This document shows, in pieces, positions 53,783 to 63,532 of a stretch of 64,000 bases of DNA (positions are counted from its first letter, which is position 1; every line of letters starts with the position of its first letter). Source of the stretch: Orbus sasakiae (lineage in GTDB: Bacteria; Pseudomonadota; Gammaproteobacteria; Enterobacterales; Orbaceae); NCBI RefSeq assembly GCF_039542345.1, contig NZ_BAABHY010000001.1, positions 1,550,001 through 1,614,000 on the forward strand, given 5' to 3'. The notes beneath the pieces were generated by a model. It saw nothing but the letters and a program-made list of their open reading frames with translations. It was not told the origin of the DNA and made no database searches. The position numbers and the translations under genes are program-made.

Positions 53783-55108
53783 TTACTTTTTCTTCGCTGT
53801 CTTTGCTTTAGCTGGTGCTTTTTTAGCTGTTGCTGTCGTAGCTTTCGCCTCTGCTTTTTTCACCGGAGCTTTCTTCACTTTTGTTGTTTTTTTACTCGCT
53901 TCCTCATTTAACGCACGAATTCGTGACGATAATGAGAATAAACGAATAAACCCACCTGCATGGCTATGGTCATAGACATCATCTTCACCAAATGTCGCAA
54001 ACTCTTCATTATATAAGCTGTTTGGTGATTTCTTCTGAATAGCGGTTGCATTACCTTTATATAATTTAACCACAACTTCACCGTTCACATCTTCCGCCAA
54101 TACCTCAGCAGAAGCTTGTAATGAACGACGGTATGGTGCGAACCAACGACCATCATATACCACATAAGCCATTTCCAGACCAAGTTGTTCACGCCATTTA
54201 AAACTATCTCGGTCAAGCACCAGTTGTTCAAGGCCTCGTAGTGCCGTCATCATAATGGTACCACCAGGGGTTTCATAACAACCTCGTGATTTAATACCGA
54301 CAAGACGATTTTCAATAATATCAACACGCCCAACACCATGTTTAGCACCGATTTTATTTAAGGTTGCGACACAGTTATAAGGTGATAATTTTTTACCATT
54401 AACAGAGACAACTTCACCCTTTTCTATACCAATGGTGACAAGCTCCGCTTTATTTGGTGCATCTTCAGGTGATACTGTCCATGCCCAACAGTCAGCATTA
54501 GCTTCATTCCAAGTACTTTCAAGAACACCACCTTCAGTAGAAATATGCCATGCATTCTCATCACGACTATAAATTTTTTCAATCGTTGCTGTCGTTGGAA
54601 TTTTACGTTGTTTAAGATAATCGATTAACGCTTCACGTGAACGTAAATCCCATTCACGCCATGGTGCAATCACTTTTAATTGCGGAGCCAATGCGGTATA
54701 GGTTGTTTCAAAGCGGACTTGGTCATTACCTTTACCGGTTGCACCGTGACAAAGTGCATCAGCACCCACTTCTAATGCATATTCAACTTGAGCTTTAGCA
54801 ATGATTGGGCGAGCCATCGATGTACCTAAATAATAAGTCCCTTCATAAAGTGCACCTGTTTTAAGTACTGGGTAAACATAATCTTTCACAAACTCTTCGC
54901 GTAAATCAACAACGCGACATGCAACGGCACCCGATGCTTTTGCTTTTTTCTCAACGTCAATCAGTTCCTTTGGATCTTGACCGACATTGGCAACAAAAGC
55001 ATAGACTTCACAGCCTGCGTAATTTTCTTTAAGCCAAGGAATGATTGCTGATGTATCTAAACCACCTGAATAGGCCAAAACAACTTTTTTGATTCCGCTT
55101 TGTTTCAT
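53783..55108 (-). CDS. argG: Argininosuccinate synthase with Lys/Ala-rich tail
   Basis: Joins citrulline and aspartate with ATP to make argininosuccinate. The first ~402 residues are a complete type 1 ArgG: AYSGGLDTSAIIPWLKEN (P-loop), FVANVGQD, GTSMARPIIAKAQVEYA, GATGKGNDQVRFE and PGGTIMMTALRGLE. Beyond the usual end comes a tail of about 38 residues of K, A, T, P, V and E only (for example VKKAPVKKAEAKA, KKAPAKAKTAKKK), resembling histone H1-like repeats. No frameshift explains it. E. coli ArgG is a different, longer class. It lies in the argCBGH order. Confidence 0.95.
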   Translation of the reverse strand: MKQSGIKKVVLAYSGGLDTSAIIPWLKENYAGCEVYAFVANVGQDPKELIDVEKKAKASGAVACRVVDLREEFVKDYVYPVLKTGALYEGTYYLGTSMARPIIAKAQVEYALEVGADALCHGATGKGNDQVRFETTYTALAPQLKVIAPWREWDLRSREALIDYLKQRKIPTTATIEKIYSRDENAWHISTEGGVLESTWNEANADCWAWTVSPEDAPNKAELVTIGIEKGEVVSVNGKKLSPYNCVATLNKIGAKHGVGRVDIIENRLVGIKSRGCYETPGGTIMMTALRGLEQLVLDRDSFKWREQLGLEMAYVVYDGRWFAPYRRSLQASAEVLAEDVNGEVVVKLYKGNATAIQKKSPNSLYNEEFATFGEDDVYDHSHAGGFIRLFSLSSRIRALNEEASKKTTKVKKAPVKKAEAKATTATAKKAPAKAKTAKKK

Positions 55109-55207
55109 GTTATACCCTTTATGAATTTATGTTCTCAATGAATTAACACATTACTAACCAATAACTTATTATTGGCAATCGTGTTTAATATACTTGTTCA
55201 AATATGA

Positions 55208-55981
55208 TTACGCAATCATTCTTGTGCCGATTGGCGTACCATTAAATAGTGCGATTAATTGTTCGCTTTCTTTCCAACTTGCAATATCAATTGGTCTGGC
55301 AAGCATCTTTGCCGCTTCAAATGCTGATTTGACTTTGACAACCATACCATCAGTAATGACACCTTGATCGATTAAGTGGTCTGCTTGTTGCTCTGTTAAT
55401 GAAGCAATACGTTGTTTATTTTGGTCTAATACGCCTGCAACATCTGACAATAATACCAGATCCGCATCAATCGTTTTAGCAATTGCAACCGCAGCATGAT
55501 CGGCATTAACATTCATTAGATGCCCACTGTCTGTTATACCAATTGAACTGATAATTGGCAAATAACCATTGGTTAACAACATGTTAAGCAGCTTAGGATC
55601 CCCTTTAGATGCTTCACCAACACAACCAAGTTCTTGTGATATCTGTTTAACCACGACACTATTACCATCTGCTAGTGATAATCCAACTGATACTAACTGA
55701 TGTTTTTTCGCCTCAGCAAGTAGCGTTTTGTTCGCACTGCCAGATAATGCGCCAACAATAATATCAATTTGATCAACAGGTGTGACACGTAAACCATTAC
55801 GACGCACGACAGGTAATGCAAGTTTATTCATTAATTCATCAACGACACATCCACCTCCATGTACTATCACTAATGGCCGCTGATATTGTTGTTTATATTG
55901 ACTGATAACTGTAAAAAGTTTTTCTAGCGCATCTTGATTATCAAGCAATACACCACCTAATTTAATGACTAACGGATTCAT
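55208..55981 (-). CDS. argB: Acetylglutamate kinase
   Basis: Phosphorylates N-acetylglutamate with ATP, step two of arginine synthesis. It has 257 residues, of the enterobacterial type that lacks the N-terminal extension of arginine-inhibited hexameric kinases. VIKLGGVLLD, VIVHGGGCVVDELM, VNADHAAVAIAKTI and LLSDVAGVLD are the amino-acid-kinase motifs. It follows argC by 15 bases, and argG follows after 99 bases. Confidence 0.96.
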   Translation of the reverse strand: MNPLVIKLGGVLLDNQDALEKLFTVISQYKQQYQRPLVIVHGGGCVVDELMNKLALPVVRRNGLRVTPVDQIDIIVGALSGSANKTLLAEAKKHQLVSVGLSLADGNSVVVKQISQELGCVGEASKGDPKLLNMLLTNGYLPIISSIGITDSGHLMNVNADHAAVAIAKTIDADLVLLSDVAGVLDQNKQRIASLTEQQADHLIDQGVITDGMVVKVKSAFEAAKMLARPIDIASWKESEQLIALFNGTPIGTRMIA

Positions 55982-55996
55982 GCTTATCCCTTACAG

Positions 55997-57007
55997 TTAT
56001 AATAAAGATAAGGTTTCATCAAAACCAAATCGGATATTCATACATTGTACCGCTTGTGCTGCGGCGCCTTTTAATAAATTATCTTCTACCGAAATAAGAA
56101 TTAAGTGATTACCTTTCAATACAAATCCAATATCACAAAACGGTAGCCCCACCACCGATTTTAATGCAGGCCAATCATGTTGATAAACCCGCACTAATGG
56201 CTTGTGAGCATAATATTTATTTAATGCAGCAAGAATATCATTCGCCGTTACATCGTCTTTAACGCGGCATGTAATCGTGGCATGAATACCTTGCTTAAAG
56301 CTACCAAGATGCGGGGTAAAGATCACTTCCTGTCCTAAGTGGGTAGCAATTTCAGGTTGATGACGATGGGTGAACAAACCATAAGCATGCAAGCTCACTT
56401 CACAAAAGTGGTTTTTTAATGACGCTTTACGCCCCGCTCCGCTCACACCGCTGACCGCATTAATCACTGGCCACTGAGAAGTATCGAGTAAACCTTCAGC
56501 TAATAATGGTTTTAACGGTAGTTGTGATGCAGTAGGATAACAACCAGGTACAGCGACCAGCTGTGCTTGCTTAATTTGTGTATCATTCCATTCGGCTAAG
56601 CCATAAACGGCTTTATCAAGCCATTCTTGATGCTGGTGAGAAAAACCATAGTAATCAGTATAAAAAGAGGCAGAGTTAACACGAAATGCACCTGACAGAT
56701 CGAAGACAACACAACCTTGTTCTAAAAAGTAAGGGGCAATATCATGACTCACAGAGTGCTCTGTTGCTAAAAAGACAATATCAATATCATTGATTATTGA
56801 TGAATAATCGGAGGTTGCAAGTAAAGGTAAATCGACCAGTCCTTTTAGCTGAGGGTGTAGATCAAAATCAGAAATGAGCTTACCTGCATCTTGGCTTTTT
56901 TCTGAAACCGTTAAGCCTGCTATTTCAATATGAGGATGTTTATGTAGATAATGTGCTAGCTGTGCACCAGCATAACCACTCGCTCCAACAATTAACGCTT
57001 TTAACAT
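55997..57007 (-). CDS. argC: N-acetyl-gamma-glutamyl-phosphate reductase
   Basis: NADPH-dependent third step of arginine synthesis. From the ATG at 57007 (MLKALIVGASGYAGAQL) it has 336 residues. The active cysteine is C156 in VPGCYPTA, and SGVSGAGRKAS and FTHRHQPEIATHLG are conserved. A longer frame would add 12 unsupported residues. It is the first gene of the arginine cluster and is preceded by two ARG boxes. argE and argA are not in the window. Confidence 0.96.
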   Translation of the reverse strand: MLKALIVGASGYAGAQLAHYLHKHPHIEIAGLTVSEKSQDAGKLISDFDLHPQLKGLVDLPLLATSDYSSIINDIDIVFLATEHSVSHDIAPYFLEQGCVVFDLSGAFRVNSASFYTDYYGFSHQHQEWLDKAVYGLAEWNDTQIKQAQLVAVPGCYPTASQLPLKPLLAEGLLDTSQWPVINAVSGVSGAGRKASLKNHFCEVSLHAYGLFTHRHQPEIATHLGQEVIFTPHLGSFKQGIHATITCRVKDDVTANDILAALNKYYAHKPLVRVYQHDWPALKSVVGLPFCDIGFVLKGNHLILISVEDNLLKGAAAQAVQCMNIRFGFDETLSLL

Positions 57008-57079
57008 AATAATGCCTACTATTCGATTACCATAATTGTGCAATAGAATAATGGATTTTATTCACTATTTCAATACTAA

Positions 57080-57118
57080 ATTGAATTTTTATTCATTAAA
57101 AATGAATTTTTATTTAAA
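57080..57118. promoter_or_regulatory. Two tandem ARG boxes (ArgR operator) upstream of argC
   Basis: Box 1 (57080-57097) fits WNTGAATWWWWATTCANW perfectly; box 2 (57101-57118) has TGAAT-TTTT-ATTTA with one mismatch. They are 18 bp each and separated by 3 bp, the standard spacing for one ArgR hexamer, and lie 73 to 111 bases before the argC start. Confidence 0.9.
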
Positions 57119-57228
57119 TTAAAAATAGCTATCCATCCACTAAACAATGAGCATAAAAATGTATGCCTGATGAATAGTGAATAAGCAGTATAAGCATCAT
57201 CCTTTTTATCTCGATAATATTTTAACAT

Positions 57229-57256
57229 AAAAAAAACCGACCATAAGGTCGGTTTT
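57229..57256 (-). terminator. clpB terminator
   Basis: On the minus strand AAAACCGACC-ttat-GGTCGGTTTT followed by a run of T, 18 bases after the clpB stop. Confidence 0.92.
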
Positions 57257-57274
57257 ATCGGATTAAATCAATCA

Positions 57275-59845
57275 TTATTGTTTCGCAACAATCTGGTTAT
57301 CTTCTAACTCCAGGTTGATGATTTTACCTGGTATTAATTTACCGGATAACATTTGTTGCGCCAATGGATTTTCAACTTCTTGTTGAATTGCTCGTTTCAA
57401 CGGCCTTGCACCATAAATCGGATCAAAGCCAACTTTAGCTAAGTGTTCCAATGCCGCATCAGAAATATGCATTGTGTAATCGCGTTCTTCTAAACGTTTT
57501 TCAACTCGAGCCAATTGAATTTTTGCAATCGCTTTAATGTTCTCTCTTGCCAATGGATGAAATACCACTGTTTCGTCAATACGATTGATAAATTCAGGTC
57601 TAAAGTGTTTGGTTACAACGGTCATGACTAAGGCTTTCATTTCATCATATGTCAATTCAATTTGACCTTGAATTAAATCCGAACCTAAGTTTGAAGTCAT
57701 GATAATTACCGTATTACGGAAATCAACCGTGCGACCTTGTCCGTCAGTTAAACGCCCATCATCCAATACTTGTAATAAAATGTTGAAGACATCAGGGTGC
57801 GCTTTTTCAACTTCATCAAGTAAAATAACGGAATACGGCCGACGTCTGACGGCTTCTGTTAAATAACCGCCTTCTTCATAGCCAACATACCCTGGAGGCG
57901 CACCAATTAAGCGCGCAACGGAATGTTTTTCCATAAATTCAGACATATCAATACGTACCATCGCATCTTCACTATCAAACATAAAGTTAGCCAGTGATTT
58001 ACAAAGTTCCGTTTTACCAACCCCGGTTGGCCCTAAAAATAGGAAAGAACCAATCGGTTTATTCGGATCAGAAAGCCCTGCACGACTACGTCGAATCGCA
58101 TTAGCAACCGCCACCACGGCTTCATCTTGACCAATAACACGTTGATGAAGCGCATCTTCCATTCTCAGTAATTTATCTTTTTCACCTTCGAGCATTCTCG
58201 AAACCGGAATACCCGTTGATTTTGATAACACTTCAGCAATTTCATGATCCGTCACTTTATTACGCAACAGTTTCATGGTTTTCCCTTCAAGCTGTGTTGC
58301 TGAAGCGAGTTTCTTTTCAAGCTCCGGAATTTTACCATACTGCAATTCAGACATTTTGTTTAAATCGCCAGCTCGTCGTGCCTGTTCTAGCTCTGTACGT
58401 GCTTTTTCCAATTCTGCTTTGATAGTTTGAGTGCCCGAAACTGCAGCCTTCTCTGATTTCCATTCTTCTTCAAGCGAAGCATAATCTTTCTCCTTCTCTG
58501 ATAGCTCTTCATTGAGCATCTCAAGACGTTTTTTACTCGCATCATCGGTCTCCTTCTTAAGCGCTTGTTGCTCAAGTTTTAACTGAATAATACGGCGTTC
58601 TAGCCTATCAAGTGATTCAGGTTTTGAATCCATCTGCATCCGAATACTCGATGCAGCCTCATCAATTAAGTCGATAGCTTTGTCGGGTAACATACGATCC
58701 GAAATATAACGATGTGATAACATTGCTGCTGCGACAATCGCTGGATCCGTAATTTGCACATGATGATGCAATTCATAGCGTTCTTTTAAACCGCGTAAAA
58801 TAGCGATAGTATCTTCAACGGTTGGCTCTGCCACATACACTTTTTGAAATCGACGTTCTAAAGCGGGATCTTTTTCAATATATTGACGATATTCATCAAG
58901 TGTTGTCGCCCCTACACAGTGTAGTTCACCGCGTGCAAGTGCAGGCTTCAACATATTACCGGCATCCATCGCACCATCACTTTTACCTGCGCCGACCATT
59001 GTATGAATTTCATCAATAAATAAGATAATATTACCTTCTTCTTTAGAGATGTCTTTTAATACGGCTTTTAAGCGCTCTTCAAATTCACCACGATATTTTG
59101 CGCCAGCAATTAATGCCCCCATATCAAGTGACAATACACGTTTATGACGTAAACCTTCGGGTACTTCGCCATTAATAATTCGTTGCGCAAGCCCTTCAAC
59201 AATCGCCGTCTTACCGACCCCTGGCTCACCAATTAAAACAGGGTTATTTTTAGTACGACGCTGCAATACTTGGATTGTACGACGAATCTCTTCATCACGA
59301 CCAATTACCGGATCGAGTTTGCCTTGTTCTGCTCGCTGCGTTAAATCAATCGTATATTTTTTTAATGCTTCTCTTTGATCTTCTGCATTGGCATCATTCA
59401 CGTTATCGCTTCCTCTAACTTGATTAACCGCTTGAGTAAATCGTTCTTTGGTTACCCCTGATTTTTTCAAAATATCAGCTAATGGGCCTTTATCATCTAA
59501 TGCGGCTAAAATAAATAATTCTGATGAGATATAACTATCTCCACCTTTTTGCGCTAATTTGTCACATAAATTTAATACACGGATAAAATCTTGTGATGGA
59601 ATAATTTCACCACCGGACCCTTGAACCTGAGGTAATTTATCGATTGCTTGGTTCACATCACGTTGTAAAAAATTTAAGTTAGCGCCTGCTGATGCTAACA
59701 ATGGCTTAACACTGCTGCCATCTTGATTGAGCATCGCTGCCAGTACGTGGACTGGCTCTATATACTGGTTATCTTTGCCGAGCGCTAATGATTGCGCATC
59801 GGATAATGCTTGTTGAAATTTATTAGTGAGTTTATCTAACCTCAT
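57275..59845 (-). CDS. clpB: Disaggregase chaperone ClpB
   Basis: Hexameric AAA+ disaggregase working with DnaK. From the ATG at 59845 (MRLDKLTNKFQQALSDAQSL, with AAGGAGA upstream) it has 856 residues. The Clp N-domain covers about 1-145, Walker A1 GEPGVGKT, Walker B1 ILFIDEIHTMVGAG, the regulatory M-domain coiled coil about 395-530, Walker A2 GPTGVGKT and Walker B2 VILLDEVEKAH. A frame extending to 59887 has no homology. A sigma-32-type promoter lies upstream. In E. coli clpB follows pgeF; here it is separate. Confidence 0.98.
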   Translation of the reverse strand: MRLDKLTNKFQQALSDAQSLALGKDNQYIEPVHVLAAMLNQDGSSVKPLLASAGANLNFLQRDVNQAIDKLPQVQGSGGEIIPSQDFIRVLNLCDKLAQKGGDSYISSELFILAALDDKGPLADILKKSGVTKERFTQAVNQVRGSDNVNDANAEDQREALKKYTIDLTQRAEQGKLDPVIGRDEEIRRTIQVLQRRTKNNPVLIGEPGVGKTAIVEGLAQRIINGEVPEGLRHKRVLSLDMGALIAGAKYRGEFEERLKAVLKDISKEEGNIILFIDEIHTMVGAGKSDGAMDAGNMLKPALARGELHCVGATTLDEYRQYIEKDPALERRFQKVYVAEPTVEDTIAILRGLKERYELHHHVQITDPAIVAAAMLSHRYISDRMLPDKAIDLIDEAASSIRMQMDSKPESLDRLERRIIQLKLEQQALKKETDDASKKRLEMLNEELSEKEKDYASLEEEWKSEKAAVSGTQTIKAELEKARTELEQARRAGDLNKMSELQYGKIPELEKKLASATQLEGKTMKLLRNKVTDHEIAEVLSKSTGIPVSRMLEGEKDKLLRMEDALHQRVIGQDEAVVAVANAIRRSRAGLSDPNKPIGSFLFLGPTGVGKTELCKSLANFMFDSEDAMVRIDMSEFMEKHSVARLIGAPPGYVGYEEGGYLTEAVRRRPYSVILLDEVEKAHPDVFNILLQVLDDGRLTDGQGRTVDFRNTVIIMTSNLGSDLIQGQIELTYDEMKALVMTVVTKHFRPEFINRIDETVVFHPLARENIKAIAKIQLARVEKRLEERDYTMHISDAALEHLAKVGFDPIYGARPLKRAIQQEVENPLAQQMLSGKLIPGKIINLELEDNQIVAKQ

Positions 59846-59915
59846 ATTTACTATCTCCTTTGCAATAATTTGGTTTAAGCATGACATCGACTTAAACCCT
59901 TGCTTGGTATAATAA

Positions 59916-59941
59916 ATATGGCCACATAATTAAATTTCAAG
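59916..59941 (-). promoter_or_regulatory. Sigma-32-type heat-shock promoter of clpB
   Basis: On the minus strand CTTGAAA (59935-59941), an 11-base spacer and GGCCATAT (59916-59923) resemble the RpoH consensus CTTGAAA...CCCCATnT. The predicted transcript starts about 60 bases before the clpB ATG. A TTGACA hexamer just upstream may add a housekeeping promoter. Confidence 0.75.
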
Positions 59942-60077
59942 TATCTGTCAAGATTTTTTTTGTAATGAATAAAACGTCTTTATACAAAAATTGAACATTG
60001 CGATCTGAACGTAATGTCCCTAGAATAGTTTATTCATGTTTTTGATAAGCGAAGGAACCTACAGGACTAAAATCGTA

Positions 60078-61331
60078 ATGCAAAATTATCTTTTCGATCT
60101 ATTAACTCGTCACAATATTGAACAAGCAAACTGGATTTCGCTTGGTTTAATTATTTGTTTAATTGTTATTATTACCATTATTATCCATTTTATATTGCAT
60201 AAAATATTACTAAAAAGTGTCACACATCATTATGCCAAAAAAGGCAATCATCAATGGGCTAATATTTTAATCGAACATAAATTATTTAATCGGATAATCC
60301 TCACATTACAAGGCTTTGTCATTTATTTACAAGCAAAGCTTTGGTTAAACAATGGCGAAACAGCGCAAACCATTTTGATGGTGGCAGCACAAGTCTGGAT
60401 TTTAATTTTTATTACATTATCTGTATTTTCTTTATTAGATATATGGCTACATATTTGCCAAAAAAGTGGATTAGCTAAAAAAATTCCTATTCGAGGAATT
60501 AATCAAAGTATTAAAATCATCATATCGGTATTTATTACCATTTTGATTATTTCATTATTGATTGATCGTTCTCCCGTACTATTATTAAGCGGTTTAGGTG
60601 CCATGACGGCAGTGCTAATGTTAGTGTTTAAAGACCCATTATTAGGACTTGTTGCTGGTATTCAATTGTCAGTGAATAAAATGCTTAATGTCGGTGACTG
60701 GCTTGAAATGCCAAAATATGGCGCAGATGGTGACGTGATTGATATTACATTAACGACGGTCAAAGTCCAAAACTGGGACAAAACCATCTCAACCATTCCG
60801 ACTTATGCATTGATTTCTGATTCATTTAAAAACTGGCAAGGTATGAGTGAATCGGGTGGTCGTCGTATTAAAAGAAGCATTTTTATTGATACCACCAGCG
60901 TGCATTTTTTAACAAAAGACGATTGTGATAAACTCAAGCAAGCACAATTACTTGCTCCGTACATTGATAATAAAATTAATGAAATTTCACAGTATAATCA
61001 GTCAAATCAAATTGATACAGGGTATCAAATCAATGGTCGTCGTTTAACTAATTTAGGGACATTTCGAGCCTATTTAGAAGCCTATTTACGCCATCATCCG
61101 AATATTCATCAGAATATGACGTTAATGGTTAGGCAACTTGCCCCGTCATCAAATGGTTTACCGCTAGAGATTTATGCCTTTACCAATACGACGCAATGGA
61201 TTGCTTATGAAAATATACAAGCGGATATATTTGACCATATTTTTGCCGTCATTCCAGAGTTTGGTTTACGTGTACATCAAACTCCAACAGGTAACGATGT
61301 GCGTGAATTAGGTCTACAATTAAAATCATAA
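60078..61331 (+). CDS. ybdG: MscS-family mechanosensitive channel, YbdG-like
   Basis: A membrane protein of 417 residues from the ATG at 60078 (MQNYLFDLLTRHN), close to the 415 of E. coli YbdG, which contributes to the miniature-conductance (MscM) response to osmotic downshock. About five helices precede the pore-lining segment LLSGLGAMTAVLMLVFKDPLLGLVAGIQL, followed by the MscS beta domain (GDWLEMPKYGADGDVIDI). A longer frame from 60036 lacks homology. It is convergent with citX and separated by a hairpin. Confidence 0.93.
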   Translation: MQNYLFDLLTRHNIEQANWISLGLIICLIVIITIIIHFILHKILLKSVTHHYAKKGNHQWANILIEHKLFNRIILTLQGFVIYLQAKLWLNNGETAQTILMVAAQVWILIFITLSVFSLLDIWLHICQKSGLAKKIPIRGINQSIKIIISVFITILIISLLIDRSPVLLLSGLGAMTAVLMLVFKDPLLGLVAGIQLSVNKMLNVGDWLEMPKYGADGDVIDITLTTVKVQNWDKTISTIPTYALISDSFKNWQGMSESGGRRIKRSIFIDTTSVHFLTKDDCDKLKQAQLLAPYIDNKINEISQYNQSNQIDTGYQINGRRLTNLGTFRAYLEAYLRHHPNIHQNMTLMVRQLAPSSNGLPLEIYAFTNTTQWIAYENIQADIFDHIFAVIPEFGLRVHQTPTGNDVRELGLQLKS

Positions 61332-61346
61332 TACAACAAACAGTTA

Positions 61347-61376
61347 TGCTGGTGTAATAATCGTTATACCAGCATC
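61347..61376. terminator. Hairpin between convergent ybdG and citX
   Basis: ATGCTGGTGTAA and TTATACCAGCAT form a 12-bp stem (one G-U pair) with loop TAATCG. It is four bases before the citX stop. The T tracts are weak on both sides. Confidence 0.6.
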
Positions 61377-61379
61377 GAT

Positions 61380-61925
61380 TTAATTATTTGTCTGCTGATG
61401 GCGCTGAATTATGTTTGCCATCGCGGCAAAAAGTTCAACAAGCGTATGTTGACGTAAGCGTCCACACACTTTAGCCGGTTCACCACAGACAAGACACCGA
61501 CGCGGCGGATAAGAAAATTGTGTACGTGAAACACTGTTTTGTGTCACGGGATCGATAATATCAATATCCCATAATCTCCCCAATGTATGCTGTTGTTCAA
61601 GCATGATACAAAGCTGTTTTAATCGGTAAGCACAACAATCAACCACAATAATTGCCTCATGCCCAGTTTGTAATGAAATACACTGTTTTTCAAGTATTAG
61701 CAAATGTTTGATTGCTAAACTGTGTGTAATCGCCTTAATCGCTTGATCAAAAAGATAGTCGGTTATTGGACTTTTTTTGATTTGACCTGGCATGACTAAT
61801 GTTAATGAAATGATTGCAGACTGATAGCGTTTAATTGCTAGGTGTTGACGCTCAACCCGCTGTTCTTTGGCAGCTAAAACTTGTTCGAGAGTCACGGGTA
61901 AACCATCATTAAAATCAATAAGCAT
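61380..61925 (-). CDS. citX: Apo-citrate lyase phosphoribosyl-dephospho-CoA transferase
   Basis: Transfers the 2'-(5''-triphosphoribosyl)-3'-dephospho-CoA prosthetic group to the acyl carrier subunit CitD. It has 181 residues. The nucleotidyl-transfer motif GRLWDIDIID, and SRTQFSYPPRRCLVCGEPAKVCGR (split here for brevity as PPRRCLVCGEPAKVC) are the family signatures. It is the last gene of this cit unit. citG, often fused or adjacent and needed to make the cofactor precursor, is not seen in the window. Confidence 0.93.
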   Translation of the reverse strand: MLIDFNDGLPVTLEQVLAAKEQRVERQHLAIKRYQSAIISLTLVMPGQIKKSPITDYLFDQAIKAITHSLAIKHLLILEKQCISLQTGHEAIIVVDCCAYRLKQLCIMLEQQHTLGRLWDIDIIDPVTQNSVSRTQFSYPPRRCLVCGEPAKVCGRLRQHTLVELFAAMANIIQRHQQTNN

Positions 61926-61986
61926 AGAATGTTCTCAAATAGAGCGTAGTACAGAAACTCGAAATCTGTACTACTTTTTTACTAGA

Positions 61987-63519
61987 CTAGTGTTGAACTT
62001 GACGCACAACATCAATAATTGAGCCATCTCGATAATGAACAATGCCCACGATCTTGTCGTCAAACGTAATCGGTTTAGGTTCACCCGTTAATGAAATAGC
62101 ACGTTCGTATAAAGCTTCAATCGTCATAATGGGTAAATTAGCTGCACGAAGCTTTTCAGCAATATCTGCTCGTGTCGGATTAACGGCAATACCGTGATCA
62201 GTCACAATAACATCCACACTTTCCCCTGGGGTTACAACAGTGGTAACCTGTTTTATCACGGTAGGAATTCGACTACGGATCAATGGTGCGACAATGATCG
62301 TTAAATTAGCGGCTGCCGCTGTATCACAATGCCCACCTGATGCACCTCGCATTACGCCATCAGAGCCAGTCAATACATTAACATTAAAATTCAAATCAAC
62401 TTCTAACGCACTCAATATGACAATGTCTAATTCATCACAACTTGCGCCTTTAGACGCAGGATTAGCATAACCATTCGTTGAAATCTCAATATGATGTTTA
62501 TTGCGGCCTAAGGATTGACCGGCTGCACCATCAAAACTTTGTGTATCAAGCAGTGTTTTGATTAAGCCCTTTTCATGTAAATCCACGATGCTAGCCGTAA
62601 TACCGCCGAGCGCAAATGATGCCGTAATATTTTTGGACCGCATTTTTGTTTCTAAAAAACGCGTAGCTGCAGTCGACGAAGCACCTGAACCGGTCTGAAT
62701 AGAAAAGCCATCTTGAAAATAACCTGAATGTTCAATGACCTCCGCTGCATAGCGGGCAATCATTAGTTCCCTAGGATTATTCGTTATTCTTGCGGCGCCG
62801 ACACTAATTTTACTCGGATCACCCACTTCATCGACTTTAACAATATAGTCAACTTGGTCTTGGCGAATACTGGCTGGGCTATTTGGGTATTGCACAATCT
62901 CTTCCGTTAATAAAACAACATGATGTGCAAATTGTGCATCAACCATTGCATACCCTAATGAACCACATTGCGATTTTCCTGATACACCATTGGCATTGCC
63001 CAATTCATCAGCGGTCGATACAGCCAAAAAAGCGACATCAATGTTAATTTCACCATTTTGAATCAATTTTACCCGCCCACCATGAGAATGAATATGAACC
63101 GGATTTGCCATGATACCATGCGAAATAGCCTCCGCCAGTTTGCCTCTTAAACCGGATGTATAAATTTGAGTAATTACGCCAGACTCGATGTACTTAATTA
63201 ATTCAGCATTACACCCCAAGAGTGAACTAGAGGCTAACGTCAAATTTTTAAACCCCATTTGGCTAATAACGTCAACGACTTGATTAATCACTTTATCACC
63301 TTCTCGAAAAGCATGGTGAAACGAGATAGTCATACCGTCTTGTAACTGACATTTTTTAATAACTTGTTCAATTGATTGACACAATTTTCTTGAATGTCTA
63401 GCTTCATCATTCATGAGATAAGGCGTCGAAGTATTAGCACCACTAAAAGGCACAATGTGATCAAGTGAAGGATATTGACTCATTAAATCATCTATTTTTT
63501 TATTTATAACCGTTGTCAT
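61987..63519 (-). CDS. citF: Citrate lyase alpha subunit (citrate CoA-transferase)
   Basis: Exchanges acetyl for citryl on the CitD carrier in anaerobic citrate fermentation. From the ATG at 63519 (MTTVINKK, with AGGA eight bases upstream) it has 510 residues, as E. coli CitF; an ATG three codons earlier is possible. MTISFHHAFREGDKVINQV, QIYTSGLRGKLAEAIS, FALGGITASIVDLHEKGLI and GSDGVMRGASGGHCDTA are conserved. It starts 13 bases after the citE stop and is followed by citX. Confidence 0.96.
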   Translation of the reverse strand: MTTVINKKIDDLMSQYPSLDHIVPFSGANTSTPYLMNDEARHSRKLCQSIEQVIKKCQLQDGMTISFHHAFREGDKVINQVVDVISQMGFKNLTLASSSLLGCNAELIKYIESGVITQIYTSGLRGKLAEAISHGIMANPVHIHSHGGRVKLIQNGEINIDVAFLAVSTADELGNANGVSGKSQCGSLGYAMVDAQFAHHVVLLTEEIVQYPNSPASIRQDQVDYIVKVDEVGDPSKISVGAARITNNPRELMIARYAAEVIEHSGYFQDGFSIQTGSGASSTAATRFLETKMRSKNITASFALGGITASIVDLHEKGLIKTLLDTQSFDGAAGQSLGRNKHHIEISTNGYANPASKGASCDELDIVILSALEVDLNFNVNVLTGSDGVMRGASGGHCDTAAAANLTIIVAPLIRSRIPTVIKQVTTVVTPGESVDVIVTDHGIAVNPTRADIAEKLRAANLPIMTIEALYERAISLTGEPKPITFDDKIVGIVHYRDGSIIDVVRQVQH

Positions 63520-63532
63520 CTTAGTCATCCTA

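Noticed and set aside
53580..53975. 131-residue plus-strand frame across the argG tail
   Set aside because: Its hydrophobic Ala/Phe repeat is simply the complement of the Lys/Ala tail codons of argG.
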